From contig CABYTL010000002.1 in assembly GCA_902521805.1 (NCBI GenBank), positions 1-64,000 on the forward strand: a DNA stretch of 64,000 nt, in the 5' to 3' direction. The notes under the pieces were generated by a model. That model ran no database searches and was not told where the DNA came from. It was given only the letters and a program-made list of their open reading frames with translations. Below are positions 32,812 to 42,469 of the stretch, one piece after another. The first letter of the stretch is position 1. Each line of letters begins with the position of its first letter. Origin of the DNA: an uncultured Pelagibacteraceae bacterium (GTDB lineage: Bacteria > Pseudomonadota > Alphaproteobacteria > Pelagibacterales > Pelagibacteraceae). A program made the position numbers and the translations under genes.

Positions 32812-34224
32812 TTAAAGTTTCGTACCACCTACAGTCATCTTATTGATTAATATAGACGGTTGTGCAACACCTACGGGGACGCCCTGTCCTGCTTTACCAC
32901 ATGTTCCAATACCAGGATCCATCATCATATCATTCCCTACCATAGAAACTTCTTTTAAAATTGAAGGACCATCTCCAATTAATGTTGCACCTTTAATTGG
33001 TGATCCAATTTTGCCATTAACAATTTCATAAGCTTCAGTGCAATTGAATACAAATTTTCCAGATGTAATATCAACTTGTCCACCACCAAAACTAACTGCG
33101 AAAATACCTTTGTCGACACTTTTAATCATTTCTTCTTGAGTCCGATTACCGCTAAGCATCATCGTATTTCTCATTCTTGGTAGAACTATATGTCTGTAAT
33201 TTTCTCTTCTTCCACTTCCAGTAGATCTTGTTTTCATTAAGCGTGCATTTAGCCTGTCTTGCATAAAATTTTTTAAAATTCCATTTTCAATTAAAACAGT
33301 TTTTTCTGTTGGTGTTCCCTCATCATCAATTGTAAGACTACCTCTTCTATTATCAATAGTACCATCATCAATGATTGTAACTCCCTCACTTGCAACTTTT
33401 TGGCCCATCAAATTATGAAAGGCTGAAGTTTTCTTTCTATTGAAATCTCCTTCCAAACCGTGACCAACAGCTTCATGAATTAATATTGCTGGCCAACCAG
33501 GTCCTAGAACAACCTTCATTTCACCAGCTGGTGCAGGTTTACTCTCTAAATTTACCGATGCTATTCTTAAAGCCTCATCACAAACAATTTTCCAATTTTC
33601 GTCTTTTAAATACGAGTCGTAGGATTGTCTTCCACCAACACCATATACTCCTGTTTCCATTCTGCCATTTTTCTCAAGCATGACTGATACATTAAATCTT
33701 ATCAAAGGACGAACATCCGATAAAGTCTCTCCACCGGATCTAATTATTTCTACAGACTTTTGCTCTCCCAAAAAATTAGCAGTTACTTGTTTAACCTTAT
33801 CACCTTTAGATCGTAAATAATTGTTTACATCGTTAAGTATTTTAATTTTTTCATTAAGGGATTTTTGTTCAATAGGATTTATATTTTCGTAATATTTCTT
33901 ATTAGTTTTAGGAATTTCATGATTGTAAGTACCTTTGATAGATTTTAGTGTTGACTTTAAGTTTTCTGAAGATTGTTTCAAAGAATTCTTTGAAATTTCA
34001 TTAGAATGAGAATATGCGACCACTTCATCAGAGATAGCTCTAAATCCAAATCCTAAATCTGAATTATAGCTAGAATTTTTAATTTTATTATCATCTAATA
34101 AGATTGATTCGGATTTCGAATCTTCTAAGTACAATTCACCATCATCACATTTTTGCAAAGTCTCTGAAATAATGTTTTCAGCCTCACTTCTAGATATGTC
34201 AGATTTTTTAAAGAATTCACTCAT
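32812..34224 (-). CDS. tldD: Metalloprotease TldD
   Basis: [18 protein letters not shown] (HExxxH), [38 protein letters not shown]-like end; start MSEFF (34224) or 34233. Confidence 0.95.
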   Translation of the reverse strand: [470 protein letters not shown]

Positions 34225-34318
34225 AAAAAACATTAAATAGATTGTTTCAAAGAATTTTCAACTAGAGTATTTTACGCATGTACATATATGAGACAAATTA
34301 GTAATAAATTCACTTAAT

Positions 34319-34669
34319 ATGAAAGTATATTTTAATAATTCTTGTAAAATTTGTAAGGCAGAAATTGATCTATATAAAAAAGAAAAAATAGATCAAATAA
34401 ACTGGATCGATATTACTAACAATGAAGAGGCTGAAAAGGATACCAACAAGAATGATAAGGAGCTTTTAAGAAGATTGCATGTCAAAAAAGACGGAAAAAT
34501 ATTTAGTGGAGCCTCGGCATTCTTATTAGTTTGGAAAAATATCCCAAAATATAAATTTTTATATTTACTTTTGAGACTACCAATTATATTTCAAATTTTT
34601 TCTTTAATTTATGAAATTGTTGCTTTTTTTCTTTATGTTAAGAATAAAAAACAATTGAAAACTAATTAA
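34319..34669 (+). CDS. DUF393/DCC-family thiol-disulfide oxidoreductase-like
   Basis: MKVYFNNSCKICKAEIDLYKK, HVKKDGKIFSGASAFLLVWK. Confidence 0.85.
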   Translation: MKVYFNNSCKICKAEIDLYKKEKIDQINWIDITNNEEAEKDTNKNDKELLRRLHVKKDGKIFSGASAFLLVWKNIPKYKFLYLLLRLPIIFQIFSLIYEIVAFFLYVKNKKQLKTN

Positions 34670-34955
34670 GGAAAAGTATCAAAAGTTTACTTAACCAAGA
34701 CATAAAAGCCACAAACATAATTAAAAAAATTGAATACATAATTGTTACTAATTTATTTTTTTTTCTTCTAAGTCTTATAAAATCTTTATCATCTAAATCT
34801 GAATAGTCTCTTTCACCAATTACTTGATAGTCATATGTCCATCTCCATGTACTATCGCCTAGTCTTGAGTCTAATTTGTTTACATATGCTATCCAGGCTA
34901 ATACGTATTTTAATATTATATACATTACTATAAGAAAGATAGTGCCAAGCAACAT
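34662..34955 (-). CDS. Hypothetical two-TM membrane protein
   Basis: Intact ORF with N- and C-terminal hydrophobic helices flanking a charged region. Confidence 0.65.
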   Translation of the reverse strand: MLLGTIFLIVMYIILKYVLAWIAYVNKLDSRLGDSTWRWTYDYQVIGERDYSDLDDKDFIRLRRKKNKLVTIMYSIFLIMFVAFMSWLSKLLILFLN

Positions 34956-34982
34956 GATTAATCTTACAATTATTCTAAAAAA

Positions 34983-36176
34983 TTAGTTAGTGTTTTTTTC
35001 TCTTTTTTTAGCAATCAATTGGGTAAGTGCATCAACCATTGTGTCAGAAGCTTTAAAAATTTCATTATTTTTAAATTCATGGGAAAAATTTTTATCAGGG
35101 TTTGTTTTATCTTCTATTATAATTCCTTCATCAGGTGTATTATCTTTTATGTAAATTAGTAATAACCATTCTTCATCTTCCGATTCATCCCATTTAACAA
35201 AAATTTCACCAGTTTCAAATCTTCGATCGATGCAACGTAGTATAGACATGTTTCTTGTAATATGTCTTTTATTTAATTGAAAAACTAGACTGCTTGCGCT
35301 TCTGTAAAAACTTTCAAGAGCAAATTCAATTTTTTGTCGAGCAATTGTATAATCTTTTTCCTTTTGTAATAATGTTTCTCTATTCTCATCTCCTTGTATT
35401 TTTACTCCTAATGCTTCTACTCTCTCTCTAATTTTCTGATCTCTAATTTCCCTATATTTTTCCTTAAGATTTTCTATTCTTTGTTGTAAGCCCGCATAAT
35501 CATCTCGTTTTTCTTTTAAAGAAATTTTTTCTAACTTTTCAAGCTCTTTTATTTCTCTTACTCTAAATTTTTCTATTTGCTTTTCTAATTTTAATTGCTT
35601 TAAAAATTGTTTTTGTTTCTCTGCTTGTTCAATTCGAATTAGAGCCTGCTCTTTTCTTAAAAATAATTTAATATCTTTATTTCTTTGCTTTTCTAATTTA
35701 ATCTCGTCTTTAATCTCTTTTTCTTTGAGCTTAAATGAAAGTTCTTCTTCTTCTTTTATTCTTCTTTGAATTTCTAATTTATCTAATCTTTCTTTTTCTA
35801 ATTGTTCTAACTTAATTCTTCTTGTCTCGTCTTTTTTAAGAGTCTTATAATTTGTTATAGTATCAGAAATTTTATCAAAAAATGATTGAATATACTTTTC
35901 AAGACTAAAATTGATATTTATCTTAAAATTAGGTTTTATAGATAACTGTAATTTAATTATCTTAAAAATTAAACTTTTACTTTTTTTTTTATTTTCTTTT
36001 AAATTATATCTTAGCTTTTTAAAATCAGTAAAATTTTTCTTGAATGTCTTAATCTTTTTTTTTCTTTTGTTTTTTTTGATATTTAATTTTTTTGTTCTAG
36101 ATTTTTTAGTTTTTCTAGATTTAATTTTTTTTCTCTTTAATTTATTGATCTTTGATTTTTTATTTTTTTTTTTCAT
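34983..36176 (-). CDS. Polylysine/coiled-coil protein with acidic C-terminal domain, unknown function
   Basis: N-terminal about 50 residues almost all K/R, long E/K/L/R coiled coil, then C-terminal globular-looking domain (SILRCIDRRFETGEIFVKWDESEDEEWLLLIYIKD). Confidence 0.8.
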   Translation of the reverse strand: MKKKNKKSKINKLKRKKIKSRKTKKSRTKKLNIKKNKRKKKIKTFKKNFTDFKKLRYNLKENKKKSKSLIFKIIKLQLSIKPNFKININFSLEKYIQSFFDKISDTITNYKTLKKDETRRIKLEQLEKERLDKLEIQRRIKEEEELSFKLKEKEIKDEIKLEKQRNKDIKLFLRKEQALIRIEQAEKQKQFLKQLKLEKQIEKFRVREIKELEKLEKISLKEKRDDYAGLQQRIENLKEKYREIRDQKIRERVEALGVKIQGDENRETLLQKEKDYTIARQKIEFALESFYRSASSLVFQLNKRHITRNMSILRCIDRRFETGEIFVKWDESEDEEWLLLIYIKDNTPDEGIIIEDKTNPDKNFSHEFKNNEIFKASDTMVDALTQLIAKKREKNTN

Positions 36177-36205
36177 TACGATGAGATTGTTAATTTATCA
36201 ATTAT

Positions 36206-37393
36206 TTATTGATAAATATAGTCTCTTGTAACTGGTGTTGATCTGTAATTCTTTGCAAGCTGAAATTGATAAACAACTTGATCTCCCCATTTAAAAGCCA
36301 TTTCACATCCAGCTAAATAGAACTCCCACATTCTAAAAAATTTTTCATCAAACATTTGTATAATTTTTTCCTTATTTTTGATGCAATTTTCCTTCCAATG
36401 CCTCAGTGTATGAGCGTAATGTAGTCTTAAAACCTCAATATCAGTAACTATCAAACCAGCATTCTCTATTGGTGTTGTCACTTCACTTAGACTAGGTGTA
36501 TAACCTCCGGGAAATATATATTTTGTCATCCATGGATGTGGGTCTCTAGGAGGATTTACAGATCCTATTGTATGTATTAATGAAATTCCATCATCTTTTA
36601 ATAGTTTTTCAACTTGATTAAAAAATTTTTTATAAAACTTTCTTCCAACATGTTCAAACATTCCTACACTTACTATCCTATCAAATTTTTCTTCTAGTTC
36701 GCGATAATCCATTAATCTAAATTTAACCTGATTTTCAAGATTCATTTCTTTTACTTTTCTATTGCAATAATCAAATTGATTTTTTGAAAGTGTAATACCG
36801 GTTACCTCGCATCCTGCACTTTTTGCAATATCAATAGCTAATGAACCCCATCCAGACCCAATATCTAAAACTTTTTGATTAGATTTGATATTTAACTTTT
36901 TAATAATATGTTGGATTTTATCATTTTGAGCTGTTTCAAGACTATTGTTTTCGTTTTTAAAATATGCACAAGAATATTGTCTCTTGGGATCTAAAAATAA
37001 ATCATACAAATCATCTTTAATATCATAGTGATGGGATACATTATTTTTAGATTTTTTTATAAAATTGAAATTTGTTAAATATCTATAAGATCCTCTCAAT
37101 CTATTTAGTATGTAACTAAAAAAATTCAGTTCTCCTCTACCAATGTTCATTAAAGCTAAATCTAAAAAATCTGTTAAAGAACCATTTTCAATTAATATTT
37201 CTCCGTTAGTATAAGCTTCACCAAAATATAAATCTGGATGAAATAATAATTTATAATGAAGACTCTTATTTAAAATTTTTACTTTAATAGGTTTATCTTT
37301 AGGCTCACCAATGATGTACTCTTTTGAGTTGGCATCGATTAAAATGAAACCACCCTTTTTGAACATTTTGTTTAAAAATCTTGCTAGTTGCAT
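36206..37393 (-). CDS. cfa: Cyclopropane-fatty-acyl-phospholipid synthase-type SAM methyltransferase
   Basis: VSHHYDIKDDLYDLFLDPKRQYSCAYF, VLDIGSGWGSLAIDIAK, MFEHVGRKFY, FPGGYTPSLSE; internal ATG at 37393 avoids overlap with the upstream gene. Confidence 0.93.
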   Translation of the reverse strand: MQLARFLNKMFKKGGFILIDANSKEYIIGEPKDKPIKVKILNKSLHYKLLFHPDLYFGEAYTNGEILIENGSLTDFLDLALMNIGRGELNFFSYILNRLRGSYRYLTNFNFIKKSKNNVSHHYDIKDDLYDLFLDPKRQYSCAYFKNENNSLETAQNDKIQHIIKKLNIKSNQKVLDIGSGWGSLAIDIAKSAGCEVTGITLSKNQFDYCNRKVKEMNLENQVKFRLMDYRELEEKFDRIVSVGMFEHVGRKFYKKFFNQVEKLLKDDGISLIHTIGSVNPPRDPHPWMTKYIFPGGYTPSLSEVTTPIENAGLIVTDIEVLRLHYAHTLRHWKENCIKNKEKIIQMFDEKFFRMWEFYLAGCEMAFKWGDQVVYQFQLAKNYRSTPVTRDYIYQ

Positions 37394-37394
37394 A

Positions 37395-38279
37395 TTAAGC
37401 AGCCAATTTTGAATTAATTTTAAAATTAAGTTTTTCAAGGTTTTGGATCAAATCATTTTTATGATTATCATATAAAACATCTAAAGGGGGCAAAACATTT
37501 TGATAAATCTTATCTTCTTTAGATTTTAATGTGTGTAAAGCTGATATCAAATTATACTTTTCAAATTCAGTTCTAACATCTTTCAGTTTTTGATTATAAA
37601 TTTGATCTTTATTAGAGAGATAATCATTATAAACTCTTCTTGAGAGTTGAGCAGTTACATTACAAGTTGCGCTAATTATACCTGAACAGCCAATTTCTAA
37701 ACCTTTCAATAATTTTAACTCGGAACCAGGTAAAATAGAAAAGTTTTTTAATTTTAAATTCTGGAATAAATTGTAAGAACTATCCTTAACACCTACTATC
37801 TGTTGTGGAAACCTTTTTGCAAGTTCTTCAACACATTCAACACTAAATTTGTATCCACATAATTCCTCAAAATTATATAATAAAATTTTGCATCTCGGAA
37901 TTGACCCTACTATTCTTGCATAAAAATTAATTACACTCTTATCATCATATTTATAGTAAGCGGGCGGCATTATTAAAAATTTCTCCAAGTTTAAGGAAAT
38001 TGCAATTTTAAGAAAGTTGACTGTTTCATTCAGTGAATTTAATCCAGTTCCAATTATATGCTTATCTCTGTATTTTGAGCCTGATAGTTTATTTAATAAT
38101 CTTATTTTTTCAGAAATCGGAATTAATTGTGCCTGACCAGTACTTCCAAAAATAACTGTTCCATGACAACCTTGATCTATTAATTTTTCTGCATGTTCTA
38201 TAGTTTTTTCAATATTAAGGCTTAAATCAGAATTTATAACTGACATTGATGCCGCGAAAATTCCACTTATTTTTGTCAT
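37395..38279 (-). CDS. Dihydrodipicolinate synthase/N-acetylneuraminate lyase family protein (DapA-like)
   Basis: GCHGTVIFGSTGQAQLIPISEK, PPAYYKYDDKSVINFY, GVKDSSYN, GCSGIISATCNV. Confidence 0.87.
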   Translation of the reverse strand: MTKISGIFAASMSVINSDLSLNIEKTIEHAEKLIDQGCHGTVIFGSTGQAQLIPISEKIRLLNKLSGSKYRDKHIIGTGLNSLNETVNFLKIAISLNLEKFLIMPPAYYKYDDKSVINFYARIVGSIPRCKILLYNFEELCGYKFSVECVEELAKRFPQQIVGVKDSSYNLFQNLKLKNFSILPGSELKLLKGLEIGCSGIISATCNVTAQLSRRVYNDYLSNKDQIYNQKLKDVRTEFEKYNLISALHTLKSKEDKIYQNVLPPLDVLYDNHKNDLIQNLEKLNFKINSKLAA

Positions 38280-38328
38280 AATAAAAATTTATATAAAAAA
38301 TATACTTAGTAATGATTATAAATACTAT

Positions 38329-39291
38329 ATGAAAATTTTAGTAATCCAAAATAGAATGGGTATTGGGGATAATATTATTTTTTTACCCTATATAAAGGCT
38401 TTGTACAAAAAATTTAATTCGCCTATTAGTTTACTTGTTAAAAAAAATACAAAGGCTGATCAATATTTACATCAAACAGATTACATTGATAAAATTTTAT
38501 TTTTAGATAGGGATCAAAAATCAGATAGTAGACATAATGGTATTCTTGGAATTTTTAATTTAATAAATGATTTAAAAAAACACAGTTTTGATAAAATTTT
38601 TATTTTTAATTCATCCATAAGATTTAACTTAGTTGCTAAAATATCTGGTATTCCAAAAATTTATCAATATCCATTATTCACAAAAAATAAACAACACATA
38701 ATAGAGACGCCTAAGAAATTCTTAAAAGAAAATTTGCATTTGGACATTAATGAAGATCCTGAGGTACAAATCGATAGTGATTTAATTTCTAAAGCAGCAC
38801 AAAAATTTCAAATAGATAAAAATACTACTAATATTCTCTTAGGCATAGGTGGCTCTGGACCTACAAAAAGGATTCCTGCAAAAACTTTCTTAAGTGTAAT
38901 TGATAAAATATCAAATACGAAAAATTGCAGATTTTTTCTTGCAACAGGTAAGGTAAATGAAGAACAGGAAGTGCTAAACGAAATTTTACAATCTAAGTTT
39001 AAGAATTTTTGTACTCGTTTAGATAATTTAACAATTAGTGAAATTTTACCGTTAATTAAGAATTGTAATGTATCAATTTGTAATGATTCAAGCTTTAGCC
39101 ATTTATCCTCAGCTTTAGGTATTAAAACGATTACTTTAATGGCCGATACTCCCTTAATTTATGGAAATTATAGCTCAAAAATGTTTCCAATAATTCCAGA
39201 GGGAGAAAAAACGGTAAAACATAATACTTTAGGTAAAGATAAAATTGATCCGCAAAAAATTTTTGAGAGATTTTTAGAAATTATTGATTAA
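38329..39291 (+). CDS. Glycosyltransferase family 9 (heptosyltransferase-like)
   Basis: ILVIQNRMGIGDNIIFLPYIKALYKKF, LLGIGGSGPTKRIPAKTF, CNDSSFSHLSSALGIKTI. Confidence 0.87.
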   Translation: MKILVIQNRMGIGDNIIFLPYIKALYKKFNSPISLLVKKNTKADQYLHQTDYIDKILFLDRDQKSDSRHNGILGIFNLINDLKKHSFDKIFIFNSSIRFNLVAKISGIPKIYQYPLFTKNKQHIIETPKKFLKENLHLDINEDPEVQIDSDLISKAAQKFQIDKNTTNILLGIGGSGPTKRIPAKTFLSVIDKISNTKNCRFFLATGKVNEEQEVLNEILQSKFKNFCTRLDNLTISEILPLIKNCNVSICNDSSFSHLSSALGIKTITLMADTPLIYGNYSSKMFPIIPEGEKTVKHNTLGKDKIDPQKIFERFLEIID

Positions 39292-39791
39292 GAAATATCG
39301 TTCAGAACAATATCTTTAGCCTCATTAACAATTGAGGATAATTTTGAAGTTTCAGGAGAAATGTCAGGATGAATCTTTTTTTGGATATTTATATATGCTT
39401 TATTGACATCCTCTTTTGTAACTTTTTTATTCATATCTAAATTTAAAATTTTGTACGCCTCTGAAACTGATATTGAAGATACATTATTGGTACCTGTTTG
39501 ATTAAAAGAAAAGCGACCAGATCTTCTTAATGTTTGAATAAGTCTAAAAAGAGAAATTAATTGGAAAATAGATAAACCTTTTAATTTTAACAAAGCTAAA
39601 CTTGCCAAAGTAAGAGGTAGGGTTAATAAAAATTTTCCACCAATAGCAAACAAGACTGCTAAAGCAATCAATCCTAATATAATTAGAAATCTTAGGCCTT
39701 TTGAAATTTTCCTAGATGAAATTTTGGTTATTAAACCTAGTAGAAAATAAAAAATGGTTAATATAACCACTGTATAAATTATTATATTCAT
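39288..39791 (-). CDS. Membrane-anchored DnaJ-domain protein
   Basis: N-terminal TM segments; C-terminal J-domain-like with HPD (NIQKKIHPDISPETSK). Confidence 0.8.
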   Translation of the reverse strand: MNIIIYTVVILTIFYFLLGLITKISSRKISKGLRFLIILGLIALAVLFAIGGKFLLTLPLTLASLALLKLKGLSIFQLISLFRLIQTLRRSGRFSFNQTGTNNVSSISVSEAYKILNLDMNKKVTKEDVNKAYINIQKKIHPDISPETSKLSSIVNEAKDIVLNDIS

Positions 39792-39805
39792 ATATTTTTA
39801 ATCTA

Positions 39806-41887
39806 ATGAAAATACCACAACTTAAAAAAAAACCAGAGTTTAAATCTTGTCACAATACGACGTGGGAAGATAATTATAGTTGGATCCATCAGGATAATAT
39901 TCTTGAAGTTTTAAAAGATAGTTCTAAGCTACTTCCAGATGTTAGGAAATATCTTGAAGAAGAAAACAATTTCACAGAACATAATTTAAAAGACACAAAA
40001 GAATATCAGAAAATCTTATTTGATGAAATTAAAGGTAGGATAAAGTTAGATGATGAGTCATTAAAATTTAAAGACAAAGAATATGAATATTGGACTAAAA
40101 CAACTTCAGTAGGAAATTATTCAATAAAACTTAGAAAGAAAATTGGAAGCGATAAAATTGAAGAATTTTGGAATGGCGATTTAGAAAAAGAGAAATTAAA
40201 AACTGAATATTTTGGTATAGGTGATTTAGAGGTAAGTTATAATGACAAACTTTTAGGTTATTCTTTAGATTTAAAAGGATCTGAATATTATACAATTTAC
40301 ATAAGAAATATTACCTCAGGAAAATTAGTCACTGAGAAAATAGAAGAAACAAGTGGAAGTATTGCTTTTAGTTTGGACGACCAATATTTTTTTTATTCAA
40401 AGCTTGATGAATTCCATAGACCAAGAAAAATATTTAGACACAAAATCGGATCATCAGTTAAAGACGATACGCTTATTTTTGAGGAGAAAAGTGAGGCATT
40501 TACCGTAGGTATAAATTTAAGTTCAGATGAAAAATTTTTTTTTATAACAACATCAGATCATAATACATCTGAGCAATACTATTTTGAGGTAACGGAAAAA
40601 AATCCAAAGCCAAAATTAATTAAAAAAAGAAAAAAGGGTGTAATTTATTCAGTCAATTCTTGGGGTGGATATTTTTATTGTCATACTAATGATGATGCAG
40701 AGGATTTCAAAATCGAAAGATGTGATGATTTATCAAATCAAAATTGGGAAATTTATATAGCTGCTAAAGATGAAGTTTTAATTGGAGGATTAATATTTTT
40801 AAATGATTGGATCATCAGAGGGGAAAAATCGAATGCATTGGGAAAATTATTTGTAAAAAATAAACAAACAGGAATTGAGGAAGAATTAAAGTTTACTGAT
40901 GAATCTGTGATTGTGCCTAGTGTTTCATTGATACAAAGAAATAAAAATACTGATTCAGTATACTTGTCATATTCATCTCCGAAAACACCAGGTAAAACTT
41001 ATTTATACAATTTAAAAACAAAAGAAAAAAAATTAGTAAAAGAACAAGAAATTCCATCTGGTCATAATCCAGATGACTATATAGTCGAAAGACTAGAGTG
41101 CCCTTCTCATGATGGAAGATTAGTTCCACTTACAATTACCAGACACAAAAAAACTAAAATCAATGGGTCAGCAAATTTACTTTTATATGGTTATGGATCA
41201 TATGGAAGTTCAATGACTCCAGATTTTTCCTCAATTAGATTAAGTTTAATTGACAGAGATATTATTTGGGTAACCGCACATATTAGAGGAGGAATGGAAA
41301 AAGGAATGAAATGGTGGAAAGAGGGAAAACTTCTTAATAAAAAAAATACATTTGAAGATTACATACACGTAGCAAAGTTTTTGATTGAAAAAGGATACTC
41401 ATCGAAAGGAAAAATTATTGGTATGGGTGGATCAGCTGGTGGTTTATTAATGGGAGCAGTAGTTAATCAATCCCCAGAATTATTTCTTGGAATTGTAATG
41501 GCTGTACCATTTGTTGACTCGTTAACAACTAACTTGGATCATTCTTTGCCCCTTACTGTTGGAGAATTTGATGAATTTGGTAATGCTAAAGATAATAAAG
41601 ATCACTTTGATTATATTCATTCTTATGCTCCATATAACAATATTAAAAAAATGGATTATCCTCACATATTAATTACTACAAGCTTAAGTGATAATAGAGT
41701 GCTATTCGATGAACCAGCAAAATTTACAGCTAAACTTAGAGATTTAAAAACTGATAACAACTTGCTTTTGTTAAAAACTGAAATGAATGCAGGCCACGGA
41801 GGTAAGTCTGGTAGAGATGGTGCCATTGAAGAAATAGCTTTTGACTACACATTTATTTTAAAGATCTCTGAAAAAATTAAAATTTAA
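39806..41887 (+). CDS. ptrB: Oligopeptidase B / prolyl oligopeptidase family (S9A)
   Basis: GYGSYGSSMTPDFS, AHIRGGMEKGMKWWKEGKLLNKKNTFEDYI, GMGGSAGGLLMGAVVNQ, catalytic H in NAGHGGKSG. Confidence 0.95.
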   Translation: MKIPQLKKKPEFKSCHNTTWEDNYSWIHQDNILEVLKDSSKLLPDVRKYLEEENNFTEHNLKDTKEYQKILFDEIKGRIKLDDESLKFKDKEYEYWTKTTSVGNYSIKLRKKIGSDKIEEFWNGDLEKEKLKTEYFGIGDLEVSYNDKLLGYSLDLKGSEYYTIYIRNITSGKLVTEKIEETSGSIAFSLDDQYFFYSKLDEFHRPRKIFRHKIGSSVKDDTLIFEEKSEAFTVGINLSSDEKFFFITTSDHNTSEQYYFEVTEKNPKPKLIKKRKKGVIYSVNSWGGYFYCHTNDDAEDFKIERCDDLSNQNWEIYIAAKDEVLIGGLIFLNDWIIRGEKSNALGKLFVKNKQTGIEEELKFTDESVIVPSVSLIQRNKNTDSVYLSYSSPKTPGKTYLYNLKTKEKKLVKEQEIPSGHNPDDYIVERLECPSHDGRLVPLTITRHKKTKINGSANLLLYGYGSYGSSMTPDFSSIRLSLIDRDIIWVTAHIRGGMEKGMKWWKEGKLLNKKNTFEDYIHVAKFLIEKGYSSKGKIIGMGGSAGGLLMGAVVNQSPELFLGIVMAVPFVDSLTTNLDHSLPLTVGEFDEFGNAKDNKDHFDYIHSYAPYNNIKKMDYPHILITTSLSDNRVLFDEPAKFTAKLRDLKTDNNLLLLKTEMNAGHGGKSGRDGAIEEIAFDYTFILKISEKIKI

Positions 41888-41890
41888 TAT

Positions 41891-41918
41891 CTTGAAAAAA
41901 ATAAAATAGTTCCCATAT
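41891..41918 (+). promoter_or_regulatory. Putative sigma32 (RpoH) promoter upstream of hsp20
   Basis: CTTGAAA (41891-41897), 14-nt spacer, CCCATAT (41912-41918); same spacing as the groES candidate. Confidence 0.8.
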
Positions 41919-41922
41919 AAAT

Positions 41923-41951
41923 ATTGTTGGTCGCCTAATGGGGCTAACAAT
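41923..41951 (+). ncRNA. 5'UTR hairpin I of hsp20 leader
   Basis: ATTGTTGGTCGCC-TAAT-GGGGCTAACAAT pairs along most of its length with G:U pairs and one internal G x G mismatch. Confidence 0.65.
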
Positions 41952-41959
41952 AAATAAAC

Positions 41960-41976
41960 TTGCTTAACAAAGGAGG
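41960..41976 (+). ncRNA. ROSE-type RNA thermometer hairpin masking the hsp20 Shine-Dalgarno
   Basis: TTGCTT (41960-41965) - AACA - AAGGAG (41970-41975): U:G, U-A, G x G, C-G, U-A, U-A, the signature pairing of ROSE elements; immediately before the ATG at 41982. Confidence 0.8.
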
Positions 41977-41981
41977 ATATT

Positions 41982-42428
41982 ATGACAAGTAAGGATTTAT
42001 CTATTTTTAACTCACTGAGACCTTTTTCAATTGGTTTTGACGATATGTTTGATCAGTTCGAAAATATGCTGGATAACGGTCATTTGACTATGCAGTCAAA
42101 CTACCCACCATACAACATCAGAAAAACAGATAAAGATAATTATGCAATTGAGGTTGCTTTAGCTGGATTTTCAAAAGATGATGTAGAGGTTGAATTTGAA
42201 GATAATTTATTAACTGTAAGAACTAAACAAGTTAATAAATTAGAGGATAATAACTCTAATGGAGAAATAATTCATAAAGGAATATCTCAAAGACAATTTG
42301 CTAGATCATTTACAATTGCAGATGATGTAAAAGTAGGTGATGCTCAGCTTAAAGACGGTCTTTTAACAATTTCTTGTGAAAGAATTATCCCAGAGCATAA
42401 AAAGAAAAAACTTATAAAAATAAAATAA
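41982..42428 (+). CDS. ibpA: Small heat shock protein Hsp20/IbpA family
   Basis: YPPYNIRKTDKDNYAIEVALAGFSKDDVEVEFEDNLLTV alpha-crystallin domain, FARSFTIADDVKV. Confidence 0.96.
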   Translation: MTSKDLSIFNSLRPFSIGFDDMFDQFENMLDNGHLTMQSNYPPYNIRKTDKDNYAIEVALAGFSKDDVEVEFEDNLLTVRTKQVNKLEDNNSNGEIIHKGISQRQFARSFTIADDVKVGDAQLKDGLLTISCERIIPEHKKKKLIKIK

Positions 42429-42437
42429 GCGAAAACC

Positions 42438-42468
42438 TTACTTGCGGAGATTATTTCTCCGCGAGTAA
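42438..42468. terminator. GC-rich hairpin between convergent hsp20 and lipoprotein gene
   Basis: TTACTTGCGGAGA-TTATT-TCTCCGCGAGTAA near-perfect inverted repeat just past both stop codons. Confidence 0.7.
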
Positions 42469-42469
42469 T

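Noticed and set aside
35911-36231. Plus-strand F/L-rich ORF opposite the polylysine protein
   Set aside because: Complement of AAA/AAG-rich codons yields poly-F/L; not independent evidence of a membrane protein.
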